A stretch of 64,000 nt of DNA from Clostridium collagenovorans DSM 3089 (GCF_900130005.1 NZ_FQXP01000010.1:88235-152234); one strand, 5' to 3'; positions 52,428 through 62,811 are shown, counted from the first letter of the stretch. A program made the numbers and translations. The notes: generated by a model from the letters alone, not told the origin.

Positions 52428-54422
52428 ATGGAAAATAAAAAGCAAGAGATGCTTCAATTAATTGAAGAATTGAATAAGTATGCACATGAGTATTACGTAC
52501 TTGATAATCCATCTATTACGGATGCAGAATATGATAAAAGGTACGATAGATTAGTTGCTTTAGAGAAAGAACTAGGTGAAAGTTTACCTTATTCTCCAAC
52601 ACAAAGAGTAGGAGATAGAGTCTTAGCAGAGTTTAAAAAGCATACTCACTTAAGTAGATTATGGAGTTTAGATAAAGCCCAAAGCATAGAGGAAATAAGA
52701 GCTTTTCATAATAGAAATATAAAAGCTATACAAGAATATAATTTAACTCATGAAGATAAATTACCTAATCCTGAATATGTTTTAACTAAGAAATTTGATG
52801 GATTATCTATTAATCTAACTTATAATGATTTAGGAAATTTAGAGATTGCAGCAACAAGGGGTACAGGGTTAATAGGAGAAGAGGTAACTGAACAAGTAAA
52901 AACTATAAAAAGTATACCTTTAAAGATTAATAGTGATTTTTTATTTGAGGTTCATGGAGAGGCTATAATGACTAAAAGAGCCTTTGAACAATATAATAAA
53001 AATTCTCAAGTACCTTTGAAAAATTTAAGAAATGGTGCTGCAGGTGCCTTAAGAAATTTAAATGTACAGGAGACAGCTAGAAGAAATCTTTCAGCTTTCT
53101 TTTATGAGATAGCTTATTATGAAGGAGGAGAGTTTAAAACTTATATAGATATTTTAGACTTTATAAGAGAAAACAACTTTCCTATAGATGATTATATAAA
53201 AATTTGTACTACTATAGCAGAGATTGAAGCTGAAACTGAGTATATAAAAGAAATAAGAGAAAAACTTCAGTATGATATAGATGGAGTGGTTATTGCTATA
53301 AATGATTTGAAAACAAGAGAAGTTTTAGGTTATACGGTAAAGTTCCCTAAATGGGCTATAGCTTTTAAATTTGAAGCAGAGGAAGCTACAACAACTTTGT
53401 TAGATGTAGAATGGAATGTAGGTAGAAGTGGAAGAGTTACTCCTACAGCGTTACTAGATCCTGTAGATATAGGGGGAGTTACTGTAAAAAGAGCTACCTT
53501 AAATAATATTGAGGATATAGAAAGAAAAGGAGTAAAGATAGGAAGCGAAGTTTTAATACGTCGTTCTAATGATGTTATTCCAGAGATAATGAAATCTCTT
53601 AGTGAAACAGAGGATTCAAAACCTATTGAAGTTCCAAAGAATTGCCCTAGCTGTGGAAGTGAAGTAAAACAAGATGGAGTACATTATTATTGTGAAAATA
53701 CACTTTCTTGTAAACCGCAACTTGTTAAAAGCATAGTGCATTTTGCAAGTAGAGAAGCTATGAATATAGCTGGCTTTAGTGAAAAGACAGCAGAGCAATT
53801 ATTTGAAGAATTAAATATGAAGTCTATTACGGACTTATATAGAATGAAAAAGGAAGACTTAGTTGGATTAGAGAGATTTGGTGATAAAAAGGCGGATAAT
53901 TTAATTAAGGGTGTAGGAAAGAGTAAAGACTGTGAACTTGCATCCTTTATATATGCCTTAGGTATCCCTAATGTAGGGAAGAAAACTGCTAAGGATATTT
54001 CAAATAAATTTAAGTCTATTGAAAATATACAAAAGGCTACCTTTGAAGATTTAGTAGATATAAGAGATGTTGGAGATATAGTAGCTAAATGTATAGTAGA
54101 GTTCTTTAAAGAAGAAAAAATTGTATCTACAATAAAAGAACTTTTAGATTTAGGTGTTAACCCTAAGTTTGAAGGCATAGAAGTATCAGAGGATAGTCCA
54201 TTTAATGGAAAGACTGTGGTAGTTACAGGAAGTTTAGAGAACTTCTCAAGAACAGAGATAAAAACAAAATTAGAAAGTTTAGGAGCTAAGGCATCAGGAA
54301 GTGTAAGTAAGAAAACGGACTATGTTTTAGCAGGAGAAGCAGCGGGCTCTAAGTATGATAAAGCTGTGGAGTTAGGCATTAAAATTTTATCAGAAAAAGA
54401 ATTTATGGATATGATAAATTAA
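52428..54422 (+). CDS. ligA: NAD+-dependent DNA ligase
   Basis: The 664-residue ligase has an N-terminal NAD-binding Ia domain, adenylation site KFDG (Lys122), an OB fold and a zinc finger (CPSCGSEV, then CENTLSC). Helix-hairpin-helix repeats (FGDKKADNLIKGV, IPNVGKKTAKDI) precede a C-terminal BRCT domain (GKTVVVTGSLENFSR to LSEKEFMDM). It seals nicks using NAD+. The ATG at 52428 follows GTGGTG; GTG codons at 52416 and 52419 are less likely starts. Confidence 0.95.
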   Translation: MENKKQEMLQLIEELNKYAHEYYVLDNPSITDAEYDKRYDRLVALEKELGESLPYSPTQRVGDRVLAEFKKHTHLSRLWSLDKAQSIEEIRAFHNRNIKAIQEYNLTHEDKLPNPEYVLTKKFDGLSINLTYNDLGNLEIAATRGTGLIGEEVTEQVKTIKSIPLKINSDFLFEVHGEAIMTKRAFEQYNKNSQVPLKNLRNGAAGALRNLNVQETARRNLSAFFYEIAYYEGGEFKTYIDILDFIRENNFPIDDYIKICTTIAEIEAETEYIKEIREKLQYDIDGVVIAINDLKTREVLGYTVKFPKWAIAFKFEAEEATTTLLDVEWNVGRSGRVTPTALLDPVDIGGVTVKRATLNNIEDIERKGVKIGSEVLIRRSNDVIPEIMKSLSETEDSKPIEVPKNCPSCGSEVKQDGVHYYCENTLSCKPQLVKSIVHFASREAMNIAGFSEKTAEQLFEELNMKSITDLYRMKKEDLVGLERFGDKKADNLIKGVGKSKDCELASFIYALGIPNVGKKTAKDISNKFKSIENIQKATFEDLVDIRDVGDIVAKCIVEFFKEEKIVSTIKELLDLGVNPKFEGIEVSEDSPFNGKTVVVTGSLENFSRTEIKTKLESLGAKASGSVSKKTDYVLAGEAAGSKYDKAVELGIKILSEKEFMDMIN

Positions 54423-54446
54423 AAGATAAACTAAATATATTTAAAG

Positions 54447-54482
54447 ATAAGCTATAGATTAAATTTTATAGCTTATTTTTAT
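54447..54482 (+). terminator. Hairpin terminator after ligA
   Basis: ATAAGCTATA pairs with TATAGCTTAT around a 10-nt loop, followed by TTTTATAAGG. Confidence 0.75.
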
Positions 54483-54702
54483 AAGGAATTTTCATGCATT
54501 TTCAAAATAGTGAAAGTAGATTATTAAAGCTTAATTTATATTAAAGTTATTTTTAGTCAGTAAATAATTATTGTCATAAACATGGGGAAGAAAAAACAGA
54601 GGGGAAAAATCAAATTTTAGTATTAGAATAAATTATTATATAGACTATAAATGTAGAAAATTAATTGAAATTTATATATAAAATGATTTTGTGAGGAAAA
54701 AG

Positions 54703-54999
54703 ATGAGCATAGATAAAAATGAAATAGATTATTTAAGTAAATTAGCAAAGCTTAAGTTTTCTGAGAAAGAAGAGGAAAGCTTAATTGAAGATTTAAACAA
54801 AATAATAGGATATATGGAGAAGTTAAATGAGGTTAATACAGAGAATATAGAAGAGACAGTTCATACATATTTTCTGGAAAATAATTTGAGAGAAGATGAA
54901 GTAAAAGCTTCCTTAGATAAGAAAGAAGTTTTAAAACTTCAAGGCAGTGAAAATGAGGACTATTTCGTGGTTCCTAAGGTAATAAGTGAAAATAAATAA
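54703..54999 (+). CDS. gatC: Asp/Glu-tRNA(Asn/Gln) amidotransferase subunit C
   Basis: The 98-residue helical protein has the GatC pattern: DYLSKLAKLKFSEKEEESL, then EDLNKIIGYMEKLNEVNT, and the C-terminal YFVVPKVI. GatC wraps around GatA and GatB. ATG 54703 is six bases from GAGG; GTG 54691 overlaps that element. GatA begins 17 bases after the stop. Confidence 0.9.
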   Translation: MSIDKNEIDYLSKLAKLKFSEKEEESLIEDLNKIIGYMEKLNEVNTENIEETVHTYFLENNLREDEVKASLDKKEVLKLQGSENEDYFVVPKVISENK

Positions 55000-55015
55000 T
55001 TTCTTGAGGTGTAGT

Positions 55016-56470
55016 ATGGAATTATATAGTAAAAGAGCCTGTGAGCTTATTGAATTAATAAGAAAAAAAGATATATCTTGCGTAGAAGTAGTACAAAGTT
55101 TTTTAAATAGAATAAAAGAAAAAGATGGCAGTATAGGTGCCTTTTTATATTTAGATGAAGAAGAAAGCATAAAAGAGGCTAAAAAAAATCAAGAGAGTAT
55201 TAATAAGGGAAATGAACTTGGAAAATTAGCAGGAATACCAATTGGAATAAAGGACAATATAAGTGTTGAAAATATGCAGACTTCCTGTGCATCTAAAATA
55301 TTAGAAGGATATAAATCACCCTATGATGCCACTGTTATAGAAAATATAAGAAAAGAAAGTGGTATTATAATTGGAAAAACTAACATGGATGAATTGGGGT
55401 TAGGCTCTTCAAATGAAAACTCTTCAGTGAAAAGCGTAAAAAATCCTTGGAACTTAAATAAGGTATCAGGGGGGTCATCAGGTGGTTCAGCAGCAGCGGT
55501 TTCATCAATGGAAGTTCCATTAGCAATAGGAAGTGAAACAGGTGGATCAGTAAGGCAACCGGCATCCTTTTGTGGAGTGGTTGGAATAAAACCAACCTAT
55601 GGAAGAGTTTCAAGATATGGAGTTGTAAGCTTTGGTTCTAGTTTAGATCAGGTAGGTGCCTTTGGAAAAGATGTGAGAGATTGTGCACTTTTAACAGAGG
55701 TAATTTCAGGAGTGGATAGCAAAGATAGTACTAGTGTTAATATTCCTAAAAAGAATTATAGTGAGAATTTAAATAAGGATTTAAGAGGAATAAAAATAGG
55801 TGTACCTAAAGAAGTGTTTAATGATTTGGATAGCACAGTTAGAAATTCCTTTGAGGAAAGTATAAAAGTCTTAAAGGAAAACGGTGCAGAAATAAGGTAT
55901 TGCTCATTATCTTTAAATGAATATGCCTTAGCTACTTACTATATAATCTCCTCAGCAGAGGTTTCTTCTAATTTATCTAGATTTGATGGAATAAGATTTG
56001 GAAGAAAAGCAGAAAATTACTCTAATTTAGAAGAATTATATGTAAACTCTAGAACAGAGGGTTTTGGAGAAGAAGTAAAAAGAAGAATAATGCTAGGTAC
56101 ATATGTATTATCAAAGGGATATAAGGATGAGTATTACAGAAAAGCATTGAAAGTAAGAACCTTAATAAAAAGAGAATTTGAAAATATATTTAAAGAAGTC
56201 CACACTATAATATTACCAACAACTTCAGGGGTGGCTTTTAATTTAGGCGAAAAACGTAATAATCCTATGAGCATGTACTTATCAGATATTTATACTGTTC
56301 CAGCGAATTTAGCAGGCATACCTGCTATTTCTGTACCCTGTGGATTTATTAATGGATTACCTATAGGAATTCAGTTTCTTTCAAATTATTTTAATGAAGA
56401 AATGCTATTTAATTTAGCATATAGCTATGAACAATCCACAAAATGGCATAATATTAATCCACAATTATAA
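55016..56470 (+). CDS. gatA: Asp/Glu-tRNA(Asn/Gln) amidotransferase subunit A
   Basis: The 484-residue amidase carries the catalytic triad Lys79 (GIPIGIKDN), cis-Ser154 (VSGGSSGGSAAA) and nucleophile Ser178 (GSETGGSVRQPAS), matching family numbering exactly. It releases ammonia from glutamine and channels it to GatB. ATG 55016 follows GAGGTG; a longer reading from 54986 overlaps gatC and lacks a site. It is co-transcribed with gatC and gatB. Confidence 0.95.
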   Translation: MELYSKRACELIELIRKKDISCVEVVQSFLNRIKEKDGSIGAFLYLDEEESIKEAKKNQESINKGNELGKLAGIPIGIKDNISVENMQTSCASKILEGYKSPYDATVIENIRKESGIIIGKTNMDELGLGSSNENSSVKSVKNPWNLNKVSGGSSGGSAAAVSSMEVPLAIGSETGGSVRQPASFCGVVGIKPTYGRVSRYGVVSFGSSLDQVGAFGKDVRDCALLTEVISGVDSKDSTSVNIPKKNYSENLNKDLRGIKIGVPKEVFNDLDSTVRNSFEESIKVLKENGAEIRYCSLSLNEYALATYYIISSAEVSSNLSRFDGIRFGRKAENYSNLEELYVNSRTEGFGEEVKRRIMLGTYVLSKGYKDEYYRKALKVRTLIKREFENIFKEVHTIILPTTSGVAFNLGEKRNNPMSMYLSDIYTVPANLAGIPAISVPCGFINGLPIGIQFLSNYFNEEMLFNLAYSYEQSTKWHNINPQL

Positions 56471-56486
56471 GGAGGGTGTTACTAAT

Positions 56487-57923
56487 ATGGAGTTTCAAAC
56501 AGTTATAGGATTAGAGGTTCATGTAGAACTTAACACTAAAAGTAAAATATTTTGTGGATGCTCTACAGAGTTCGGAGCAGAACCTAATACAGAAGTTTGT
56601 CCTGTTTGTTTAGGATTACCTGGGGCATTACCGGTATTAAATAAAAAAGTAGTAGATTATGCAATTAAAACAGGTCTTGCACTTAATTGTGATATTGCTA
56701 GATATACAATGATGGATAGAAAAAATTATTTTTATCCAGATTCCCCTAAGAACTATCAAATAACTCAAGATAGGTTTCCTATATGCAGAGAAGGGAATGT
56801 AGAGATAGAGCTTGGTAATGGTGAAAAAAAGAGTATAGGTATAGAAAGAATACATATGGAAGATGATGCAGGGAAGTTGATTCATAATGAAAAGGAGACT
56901 TTTATAGATTTCAATAGAGCAGGAGTACCTTTATTAGAAATAGTATCTAAACCTCATATGAATTCAGCAGAGGAAGCTATACTTTATGTTGAAAAATTAA
57001 GAAGTATTCTTACTTGCATAGGTGTATCTGATTGTAAAATGGAAGAAGGGTCTTTAAGAGTGGATCTTAATATTTCTGTTAAACAAGTAGAAAGTAAAGA
57101 ATTAGGAGTGAGGGCAGAAATAAAGAATCTAAACTCTTTTAAGTTTTTAGAAAAGGCAGTTAACTATGAAAGAGAAAGACAAATAAAGGCTATAGAAAAT
57201 AATGAAGTCTTATTTATGGAAACCAGAAGATGGGATGAGAAAAATAATATTACATTATCTATGAGAAATAAAGAAGAAGCTCAGGATTATAGGTATTTTC
57301 CAGAGGGAGATATACTAGAAATGATAATTTCAGAAAAGGAAATAGAGGATATAAAATCAACTATTCCAGAATTAGAACATGAGAAAAAAGATAGATTTAT
57401 AAAGGAATATAACTTAAGTAATTATGATGCTTCGGTTTTATCAAAGGATTATAAATTAGCACACTTTTTTGAGAAAACAGTTAAAAGCTGCAAAGATAGC
57501 AAAGCAGCTGTAAATTGGATAATGGGTGATATATCCTGCTATTTAAATGAAAACAAACTTGAATTAAATGAAACTAAGCTTAAAGCTGAAAATTTAGGAG
57601 AGCTTATAAAGCTAATAAAAGATAAGGTTATATCCTCAACTATAGGTAAAAAAATTTTAGTGAATATAATAGAGGAAGGTAAGTCACCTAAGGATATAGT
57701 AAAAGAAAAAGGATTAATTCAGAACAATGATGAGAAAGCCATACTAGAAATGATTAGGGGTATACTGAGTAAAAATCAAGATAAAGTTAAAGAGTATTTA
57801 GAAGGAAAAGGTAATTTGTATACTTGGTTTGTAGGACAAATCATGAAGGAATCTAGGGGGAAGGCTAATCCTTCAATAGTAAATAAATTACTTAAGAGTG
57901 AAATAGAAAATAACTTTAAATAA
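56487..57923 (+). CDS. gatB: Asp/Glu-tRNA(Asn/Gln) amidotransferase subunit B
   Basis: This 478-residue GatB has VIGLEVHVELNTKSKIFCGC, CPVCLGLPGALPVLN, DRKNYFYPDSPKNYQITQ, EDDAGKLIH and a C-terminal GatB/YqeY helical domain. With GatCA it converts Glu-tRNA(Gln) and/or Asp-tRNA(Asn) to the amidated forms, implying absence of a dedicated synthetase. AAGGAGGG precedes ATG 56487; a reading from 56427 overlaps gatA's end. It is last in the operon. Confidence 0.95.
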   Translation: MEFQTVIGLEVHVELNTKSKIFCGCSTEFGAEPNTEVCPVCLGLPGALPVLNKKVVDYAIKTGLALNCDIARYTMMDRKNYFYPDSPKNYQITQDRFPICREGNVEIELGNGEKKSIGIERIHMEDDAGKLIHNEKETFIDFNRAGVPLLEIVSKPHMNSAEEAILYVEKLRSILTCIGVSDCKMEEGSLRVDLNISVKQVESKELGVRAEIKNLNSFKFLEKAVNYERERQIKAIENNEVLFMETRRWDEKNNITLSMRNKEEAQDYRYFPEGDILEMIISEKEIEDIKSTIPELEHEKKDRFIKEYNLSNYDASVLSKDYKLAHFFEKTVKSCKDSKAAVNWIMGDISCYLNENKLELNETKLKAENLGELIKLIKDKVISSTIGKKILVNIIEEGKSPKDIVKEKGLIQNNDEKAILEMIRGILSKNQDKVKEYLEGKGNLYTWFVGQIMKESRGKANPSIVNKLLKSEIENNFK

Positions 57924-58162
57924 AAATAAGTTTGAATAAACAGTTAACATTATACTTAATATGGATATGTAGTGATTACTTTCCTCGAAACCTGTCAAAT
58001 ATATAAAATGAATTATTAAAATCATATATAAAGACATCTCTATATATGACTTTGAATTTCTTATTGAGAGTTATAAACATTTGTTGTATTAAATTTAAAA
58101 AGATATGAGAGTGTTACAAGAATAGCTATTATATGATATAAGAAGAAAGGACGGGTGTATTG

Positions 58163-60235
58163 ATGAGGAAATTTATTAGTATGGTATTGGTATTAAGTCT
58201 TTTAACAGTGTGTACTTCTGGATGTATAGAAAAGAAGGAATCTGTTGCAGAAGGACAAAGAGAATACTTGATATATAACTTAGGTGAATTACCTGAGGAC
58301 CTATCAATGTTAGATAATAATAAGGTTAGAGAAAAAGATTTATTATTAGCTTTATTTGATGGATTAGTTAGAGAAAATGAAGAGGGAGACATAGTTCCAT
58401 CCTTAGCTGAGGATTATAGTGTAAGCCCAGATGGAATAGAGTATACCTTTAATATAAGAAATGATATCAATTGGAGTGATGGAAGTAAAATAACAGCTAA
58501 AGATTTCAAAGAATTCTTTAAGTGGATGTTGGACAAAAACACAGAAAACATATATGCAGATCAACTAGATTGTATTTATGGTGCTAAGGAATATAGGCAA
58601 GGTAAAAATAAATTTACGGATGTTGCTATAAGTGCTACGGATGAAAATAATTTAACTATTAGATTAAATAATCCCTGTGCATATTTTATAAATATTTTAA
58701 GTAATCCTATATATAACTTAAGAAAACCAGAGGATGTTAATAAATTTAGAGATGAATATACAGATGTTTTAAGTAGTGGTCCCTTTAAACTAAAGGCTGT
58801 TGCTGATGGAGGAGTTATATTAGAGAAAAATACTAATTACTATAAAAGTAAGGATATAAAGTCTCCTAACATAGTAATGAAGACCTTAGGTAGCAGTGAA
58901 AGTGCTTTAGTTGAATTTGAGGCACCTTGGGGAAGTAATGGAACACCTGTTAATGGTTTGAATAGTGAAGATAAAGACTCTGAGGAATTTATAAAAGAGG
59001 ATTCAAAGGTGGATTTTTTTGTGAATCCTCCAATTAATGAGGTTGAAAGACTAAAAAAACTGAAGTTAATAGATACCTATGAAAATCTAAGTTCTAATAA
59101 TTATATATTCAATATGAATAAGGAATATTTTAAGGATGAGAATTTTAGAAAATCTATAATATATGCTTTTTGTAAGGAGAGCTTAATAGAGGATTTAGGG
59201 TCAGAAGTAGCAGTGCCAACTATGTCATATATACCGCCAGCAACTAATAATGGTATAGGTAGTGAATATGGAGTTAAAAACTCATTAGGTAAGGATAATA
59301 ATAAAGACCTTGCAAAACAATTATTTAGTAATGTGAAATATGATAAGGAAAAAGAACTAAAAGTATATTATAAAGAAAGTTATTTAAATAAAAGTATAGC
59401 TAATGAATTTAAGAAGGATTTAAAAGATACCTTAGATATAAATATTAAGTTGATTCCATATAAAGATGATGAATTAGCTAAAATATTAGAAAGTGGAAAT
59501 TACGATATTATACAAGAAGAATTTTTACAAAGCTTTGATGATGCAGTAGGATTTCTTTCAAATTTCAGTTCTCATTCATCCAAAAATGATTATGGATACA
59601 ATGATATAGAGTTTGATAAGGACTTTTCTAAATTAAATTACGAAGTTGATCCTTTAAAAAGAAAGGATTTAATAGTAAGTGCAGAACAAAAGTTGATTCA
59701 AGATGCACCTATGATACCTATCTACAGTAGTAGCAATATCTTATGTAGAAGAGAGTATGTTAAGGGAGCTTATATAACTAAGTTAGGAAACATAAATTTA
59801 GATAAGGTTTATAAATCAAACTCAGGAGAACAGAATAAGGATTCTAAAGAGAATATAAATCAGGTGAAAGAAAATAACAATGAAAATAACAAGGTAAAAG
59901 AAAATACAGATAAAAAAGATGAAAATCAAAATAAAGAGCAAAATACAAAAAATGAAAATAAGAATGTAGAAAATCAAAATAAGGATAAAGTAGATCCAAC
60001 TAAAGAAACTAAAGATAAAAGTACAGAGAATAAAGATGGTGATAAAGATGTTAATAATGACTTGAAAGATAAGAATGAACAAGATAAAGATGTAATCAAT
60101 AAAGAAGAGAATAAATCACCTAATACAGAAAAAATAGAGGAGAAAGACAAAGAAGATACAAAAGAGAAAACTACGGATAGTAATGAAAATAAAACAGAGA
60201 AACCTAATAATATAGATGAAGAAGCATCAAGATAA
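58163..60235 (+). CDS. Peptide-binding lipoprotein (SBP family 5) with long charged tail
   Basis: The 690-residue protein has a lipoprotein signal peptide MRKFISMVLVLSLLTVC with lipobox TSGC, then an OppA/DppA-like family 5 solute-binding domain (about 30-550). That domain includes LALFDGLVRENEEGDIVPSLAEDY, FNIRNDINWSDGSKITAKDF and IIYAFCKESLIEDL. Residues ~552-690 form an Asn/Lys/Glu/Asp-rich low-complexity tail not typical of the family. It should sit on the outer face of the membrane and capture oligopeptides, but no permease or ATPase genes are adjacent. The ATG at 58163 is preferred over TTG 58160. Confidence 0.85.
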   Translation: MRKFISMVLVLSLLTVCTSGCIEKKESVAEGQREYLIYNLGELPEDLSMLDNNKVREKDLLLALFDGLVRENEEGDIVPSLAEDYSVSPDGIEYTFNIRNDINWSDGSKITAKDFKEFFKWMLDKNTENIYADQLDCIYGAKEYRQGKNKFTDVAISATDENNLTIRLNNPCAYFINILSNPIYNLRKPEDVNKFRDEYTDVLSSGPFKLKAVADGGVILEKNTNYYKSKDIKSPNIVMKTLGSSESALVEFEAPWGSNGTPVNGLNSEDKDSEEFIKEDSKVDFFVNPPINEVERLKKLKLIDTYENLSSNNYIFNMNKEYFKDENFRKSIIYAFCKESLIEDLGSEVAVPTMSYIPPATNNGIGSEYGVKNSLGKDNNKDLAKQLFSNVKYDKEKELKVYYKESYLNKSIANEFKKDLKDTLDINIKLIPYKDDELAKILESGNYDIIQEEFLQSFDDAVGFLSNFSSHSSKNDYGYNDIEFDKDFSKLNYEVDPLKRKDLIVSAEQKLIQDAPMIPIYSSSNILCRREYVKGAYITKLGNINLDKVYKSNSGEQNKDSKENINQVKENNNENNKVKENTDKKDENQNKEQNTKNENKNVENQNKDKVDPTKETKDKSTENKDGDKDVNNDLKDKNEQDKDVINKEENKSPNTEKIEEKDKEDTKEKTTDSNENKTEKPNNIDEEASR

Positions 60236-60401
60236 GAGATTGCAGAAAATAGGCATAAGTAACATATAGATAATAAATTAAAACATTATTTATATAGTGC
60301 CATCTCTAGTAGTATAGCTATTATTATCTTCTTAAGATAGGGACTACAGACAATGAATAGTTATAAAAAGTAGAAGAGACAAAATTAATAATAATAATTA
60401 T

Positions 60402-60446
60402 AAAGAAACAGCCTAAGTAATAAAATACTCAGGCTGTTTCTTTTGA
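60402..60446. terminator. Bidirectional terminator between convergent genes
   Basis: The stem AAAGAAACAGCCT / AGGCTGTTTCTTT is extended by AGTA/TACT and followed by T on the plus strand. It separates the peptide-binding protein from the minus-strand gene. Confidence 0.85.
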
Positions 60447-60462
60447 AAATTAAGTTTATATA

Positions 60463-61845
60463 CTAGAAAATGTGTCGATGCAAGAATATTGAAGTAAAGA
60501 AAATAAACATATTTTTATTACTTTCAAAACTAGCCTTGCCATTTTTAAAGGAATCTCTTTTTTTATTAAAAGAGATATACTTTATAAAAATAGGAGCTAA
60601 CTCAGCAGATGTTGGAGTCGGCACATTCTGTATTCTAAAGTTTTGTTCAGCCATTAAATCTTCAGCTTTTAATGAAAAGTTGTTATAGTGCTCAGGGTCA
60701 TTTAACCCTGGAGTTTCTGGCCAACTTAAAACTAAATTTGAATCAATAATTGACTTTGTAAAATAATCTGCTATTAAAGCATCATTTTTATCATCATGCA
60801 TTATATCAGAATATAAAATAAGAGCAGATAAATATGAAACTATTTCATCAGAAGGATACTCAATGGATTTATCATTAGAGTTCTTAACGTAAATTCCAAT
60901 GGTATCATTATATTTAGTTACTAAGTCATCATATAAAGTTACTGCAACATCTTTAAACTTATCAATTCCTGTGTTTTTATAAAGTAAGATGAAATTCATA
61001 AAGGTTAATGAGTCTAATTGAACATCATCATCTTTTCCAGGAATTCTGTTTACAGGTAATTCAGATATAATCATGTCAGAAAGGTCTAATAATATTGCTT
61101 GAGCATCTATGTTATTTGAGTACTCAGTAAACAAGTTAAGAGCTAAGCAAATTTTAACCTTGTCTTCAAAGCTGCTTTCGTAAACTTCATCTCTAAAGTC
61201 ATTAAACATATTTAATATGTCTAAAGAAAAGTTCCTAAAGTTTTCACTGTATTCATCATCAAATAATGTTGAATATCTGTAATAAGCACACATTAATAGA
61301 GCTTGTTCATAAAACTTGAACTTTCTGGACTTACCTTCAAATTTAAGTTCATTAAATAATGGGTCAGAACAATCTGTTTTATCTACGAAAACACCTTCAG
61401 TATTTCTTAGATATAAAGCATAAAACTCCAATTGATGTCTAGTAAGTACAGAATACAAGTTGCCTAAGTCTAGTTTATCTCTGTGATTATTATGGAAATT
61501 AGAATAATAGTCACTAAGTTCAAGTAAACTTAAAGTCATAAAAGCATTGGATAATATATTTACATCTTTTCTAAATCTAGAGCTATCCCATTGAAGTTTA
61601 TTACCAGTTTTAAGTAGTTTTCCACTTGCCTTTTTGTAAACACATAGAAGTGGAGAAAACTTTTTAACTGTGTTAATATCAATATTAGGATTCTCTTTAA
61701 CTATCTCATTTGGCGATATAACTATACCACAGTGTGATTCTAAAGCTATATTTTTTAGAGATTCTTTAGACAGATAGAAAAGTTGATTTTTTATATTATC
61801 CTTACTTAAAGAGTTAATTCTTAAAAATGGACCGATATATTTCAA
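60463..61845 (-). CDS. 460-residue hypothetical protein, all-helical, TTG start
   Basis: No family is recognised. The sequence is soluble and mostly helical, with repeated Tyr/Phe-rich helices (LSLLELSDYYSNFHNN, YEQALLMCAYYRYSTLF, YLSALILYSDIMHD), a pattern seen in alpha/alpha-toroid proteins; this is a guess from rhythm, not homology. A conserved-looking FRIQNVPTPTSAELAPIF lies near the end. The last ~15 residues are hydrophobic (FIFFTSIFLHRHIF) and unusual. Start is TTG at 61845 behind GGGTGGTG. It sits between convergent and divergent neighbours, so it is monocistronic. Confidence 0.7.
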   Translation of the reverse strand: MKYIGPFLRINSLSKDNIKNQLFYLSKESLKNIALESHCGIVISPNEIVKENPNIDINTVKKFSPLLCVYKKASGKLLKTGNKLQWDSSRFRKDVNILSNAFMTLSLLELSDYYSNFHNNHRDKLDLGNLYSVLTRHQLEFYALYLRNTEGVFVDKTDCSDPLFNELKFEGKSRKFKFYEQALLMCAYYRYSTLFDDEYSENFRNFSLDILNMFNDFRDEVYESSFEDKVKICLALNLFTEYSNNIDAQAILLDLSDMIISELPVNRIPGKDDDVQLDSLTFMNFILLYKNTGIDKFKDVAVTLYDDLVTKYNDTIGIYVKNSNDKSIEYPSDEIVSYLSALILYSDIMHDDKNDALIADYFTKSIIDSNLVLSWPETPGLNDPEHYNNFSLKAEDLMAEQNFRIQNVPTPTSAELAPIFIKYISFNKKRDSFKNGKASFESNKNMFIFFTSIFLHRHIF

Positions 61846-62217
61846 TTTAACACCACCCTAAAATAATCCTATAAGATTATATGATTTGAAAGTGAAAAAA
61901 TTTACTCTTTTTATGAATTTATAAATATAAACTTAGTTTTTATATGAATTTTTATAAGTATAGAGTTTGAATTTTGCTTTATTTATATAAGCTAAGTGTT
62001 GAAACATATGAGGTAAGGGGTTAGTTGAGGGTATAAAATATTAGAAGAAAAAAATTTAATATATTTAACTGAATATTTTAAGTATTAAGGGTGGCAAGTA
62101 AAAAAGTTTTAAATATCATAGGAACGGTAAAGAAATTCTAATGTTAAAAAATATATTAACTATACAGTAATAATTAAGTAAAATATAATAAACAAAATAT
62201 AAGAGGTGAAATTAAAT
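61846..62217. other. Divergent intergenic region
   Basis: The 372 A/T-rich bases contain a short inverted repeat (ATAATC-CTATAA-GATTAT near 61862-61879) close to the minus-strand gene. No ORF or recognisable RNA is seen. Confidence 0.35.
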
Positions 62218-62811
62218 ATGAAAACATTAATAGTAGCAAGTAATAATAAACATAAAATTGTAGAAATAAAAGAATTACTAAAAGAGTTTGATTTAAATGT
62301 ACTTTCTTTATCAGAGGCAGGTATAGATTTAGATGTAGAAGAAACAGGAACCACATTTTCAGAGAATGCATACATAAAAGCAGCAGCAATACATGAAATA
62401 AGAAAAGACGCACTTATATTATCAGATGACTCAGGACTTATGGTGGATTATTTAGATGGAGCACCAGGAGTTTATTCTGCTAGATTTGCAGGGGAGCATG
62501 GAAATAATGCTAAGAACAATGAGAAGCTATTAGAATTACTACAGGGGGTACCAAGAGAGCAAAGAGGAGCTCAATTTGTATGTGCAATGGTATTAATAGC
62601 GGGGAATGAGGTTATTAGAGTAGAAGGGAAAGCAAGAGGGATCATTGAAGAGACTTATGAAGAAAGAGGCGGATTTGGTTATGATCCATTATTCTTTGTA
62701 AATGAATTTAATAATACTTACGCAGAAATAACACAAGAAGAGAAGAATAGTATAAGTCATAGAGGAAGAGCTATGAATCTTATAAAAGAGGAATTAAGAA
62801 AACTTCTATAA
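62218..62811 (+). CDS. rdgB: XTP/dITP diphosphatase, RdgB/HAM1 family
   Basis: The 197-residue enzyme has VASNNKHKIVEIKELL, EETGTTFSENAYIKAAA, LSDDSGLMVDYLDGAPGVYSA and GGFGYDPLFFV, then SHRGRAMN. It hydrolyses deaminated purine nucleoside triphosphates to monophosphate and pyrophosphate, keeping inosine and xanthine out of nucleic acids. ATG 62218 is nine bases from GAGGTG; GTG 62206 overlaps that site. It pairs with the YfcE-type gene downstream. Confidence 0.94.
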   Translation: MKTLIVASNNKHKIVEIKELLKEFDLNVLSLSEAGIDLDVEETGTTFSENAYIKAAAIHEIRKDALILSDDSGLMVDYLDGAPGVYSARFAGEHGNNAKNNEKLLELLQGVPREQRGAQFVCAMVLIAGNEVIRVEGKARGIIEETYEERGGFGYDPLFFVNEFNNTYAEITQEEKNSISHRGRAMNLIKEELRKLL

